From the NCBI GenBank assembly GCA_026129405.1, contig JAHCID010000001.1, positions 1,705,237-1,769,236 of the forward strand: a stretch of 64,000 nt of DNA, given 5' to 3'. The position numbers and the translations under genes are program-made. A model generated the notes under the pieces. It was not told where the DNA came from, did no database searches, and worked only from the letters and a program-made list of their open reading frames with translations. The number at the start of each line of letters is the position of its first letter. Positions within the stretch are counted from its first letter, which is position 1. Below, one piece after another: positions 63,240 through 64,000 of this stretch. Source of the stretch: a bacterium (GTDB lineage: Bacteria; Desulfobacterota; Binatia; DP-6).

Positions 63240-64000
63240 TCAGGCGGCGCGGACGAGGCGCTGGTAGATCTTCGGCAGCTCGCGCGGCAGGCCCGCGACG
63301 TTCTCGATGATCAGATACTGCTGCGGGTCGCACATCTGGCGGAGGTAGTCGTGCCCGGCGAGGTCGACGGTCAGGCAGAACGGTCGCACGCCGGCCGCCT
63401 GGACCTCGCGCAGCGCCATCGCGGTGTCGCGGATGCCGTAGACGTGGCTCTGGCGGTCGGTGCCGTAGTCGAGGTCCTGCGGAAAGCCGTCGGACAGCAT
63501 CACGAGATGGCGTGCCGGCGCGGCGACGCCGCGCAGCTTCGTCAGCGCATGGCGGAGCGCGGTGCCCATGCGCGTCGAGCCGCGTGGGGCGATGCCCCCG
63601 AGCCGGCTCTGCACGCCGGGGCCGAGGCGCTCGCCGAAGTGCTTCACCGGGTAGACCTCGACCTGCTGCCGGCCCTGGCCCGAGAAGCCGTAGATCGCGT
63701 AGGCGTCGCCGATCTCCTCGAGCGCGGCGGCCATGATGACGAGCGCGTCCTTGATGACGTCGATGATGCGCTCCTCGGCGCCGGCGGCGCTCTCGTCGGT
63801 CGAGGCGCTCATGTCGAGGAGGAAGAGCGTCGCGACGTCGCGCTCCTGGCGCCGGCGCGTGGTGTAGAGCTTGGCGGAGCCGGGCTGGCGGGCGCGGCGC
63901 TGGACGCGCGCGTCGACGGCGGCGTTGAGGTCGATCTCCTCGCCGTCCTCGAGGCCGCGGATGGGCCGGTACGACTCCGGCCGCACGCGCTGGAAGTGGC
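63240..64000 (-). CDS. NorD/CbbO-like VWA-domain protein (N-terminus beyond window)
   Basis: The frame is open from base 64000 to the stop at 63240, about 253 visible residues of the C-terminal part. It contains PESYRPIRGLEDGEEIDLNA and a von Willebrand A domain with the MIDAS motif LLDMSASTDES, followed by GSTRMGTALRHALTKL and HLVMLSDGFPQDLDYG. The order and ending match NorD/CbbO proteins, which work with MoxR-type AAA ATPases (NorQ, CbbQ) to activate or assemble metalloenzymes. Its ATPase partner would be expected outside the window. The N-terminus and start are not visible. Confidence 0.88.
   Translation of the reverse strand, partial: HFQRVRPESYRPIRGLEDGEEIDLNAAVDARVQRRARQPGSAKLYTTRRRQERDVATLFLLDMSASTDESAAGAEERIIDVIKDALVIMAAALEEIGDAYAIYGFSGQGRQQVEVYPVKHFGERLGPGVQSRLGGIAPRGSTRMGTALRHALTKLRGVAAPARHLVMLSDGFPQDLDYGTDRQSHVYGIRDTAMALREVQAAGVRPFCLTVDLAGHDYLRQMCDPQQYLIIENVAGLPRELPKIYQRLVRAA

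Overview
The window is very GC-rich bacterial chromosome (clearly above 70% G+C by eye) with strong GC-third-position coding bias, so most long open frames are antisense shadows. An apolipoprotein N-acyltransferase, lipoproteins and several Sec-exported proteins indicate a Gram-negative cell. A sigma-54 activator phosphorelay, DUF4215/thrombospondin-3-type cysteine-rich secreted proteins, three luciferase-like (LLM) flavin enzymes, an SCP2 domain, a ferritin-like di-iron protein and several TetR regulators fit a deltaproteobacterium-like lineage such as Candidatus Binatota or Myxococcota. This placement is inference from gene content. No rRNA, tRNA, CRISPR, phage or insertion sequence was seen.

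Layout. 1-7.5 kb, all minus: a truncated PAS/GAF sensor, a secreted SurE-like phosphatase, an LLM oxidoreductase, an O-methyltransferase-like protein, then a translationally coupled operon of aminoglycoside-phosphotransferase-fold kinase, helical protein and frameshifted conserved protein. 7.6-15.5 kb: a small membrane protein and a giant tandem adenylyl cyclase/AAA/TPR protein (plus strand), then Lnt, a COG2907-like FAD oxidoreductase and an acyl carrier protein with an unusual C-terminal domain (minus). 15.8-20.7 kb, minus: an ABHD18-like hydrolase and an LLM-LLM-SDR operon. 20.8-28.4 kb: a 59-residue ribbon-helix-helix protein, GNAT, an inositol-phosphatase-like protein, an MBL hydrolase, a lipoprotein, a HerA-like ATPase broken by many frame changes, SelO and an isoprenylcysteine-methyltransferase-like protein. 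28.4-35.2 kb: a TetR plus flavin monooxygenase, an RluA pseudouridine synthase, and a TetR-controlled operon of a QueG-like Fe-S/SCP2 fusion plus an epoxide-hydrolase-like enzyme. 35.2-47 kb: a cysteine-rich secreted protein, a YdeP-like molybdopterin oxidoreductase with an NDH-like flavoprotein (both frame-disrupted), Bcp peroxiredoxin, a CAP protein, a kinase-fold protein, an esterase, a zinc ribbon, a rhomboid, and a TetR with a di-iron oxygenase-like protein. 47.4-64 kb: PhzF, a YfcE-like phosphoesterase, two paralogous trypsin-like secreted proteins (one lacking the catalytic serine), a secreted lipase with 93-bp cysteine-rich repeats, acyl-CoA ligase, thioesterase and MFS genes, a phosphorelay (receiver, sigma-54 activator, hybrid kinase), a small acidic secreted protein and a NorD-like VWA protein cut by the window end.

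How the parts connect. Three TetR genes have palindromes overlapping their own putative promoters, and each sits beside lipid- or xenobiotic-type redox enzymes. Four secreted proteins appear to share one C-terminal beta module. The kinase and sigma-54 activator are translationally coupled. Frame disruptions cluster in a few GC-rich stretches (5.58, 25.4-26.1, 37.31 and 39.0-39.2 kb), suggesting residual assembly indels as much as real gene decay. I see no classic defence system or biosynthetic cluster. The most unusual items are the asymmetric tandem cyclase, the active/dead protease pair with a shared tail, the TetR/Fe-S-SCP2 operon and the acyl carrier protein fusion.
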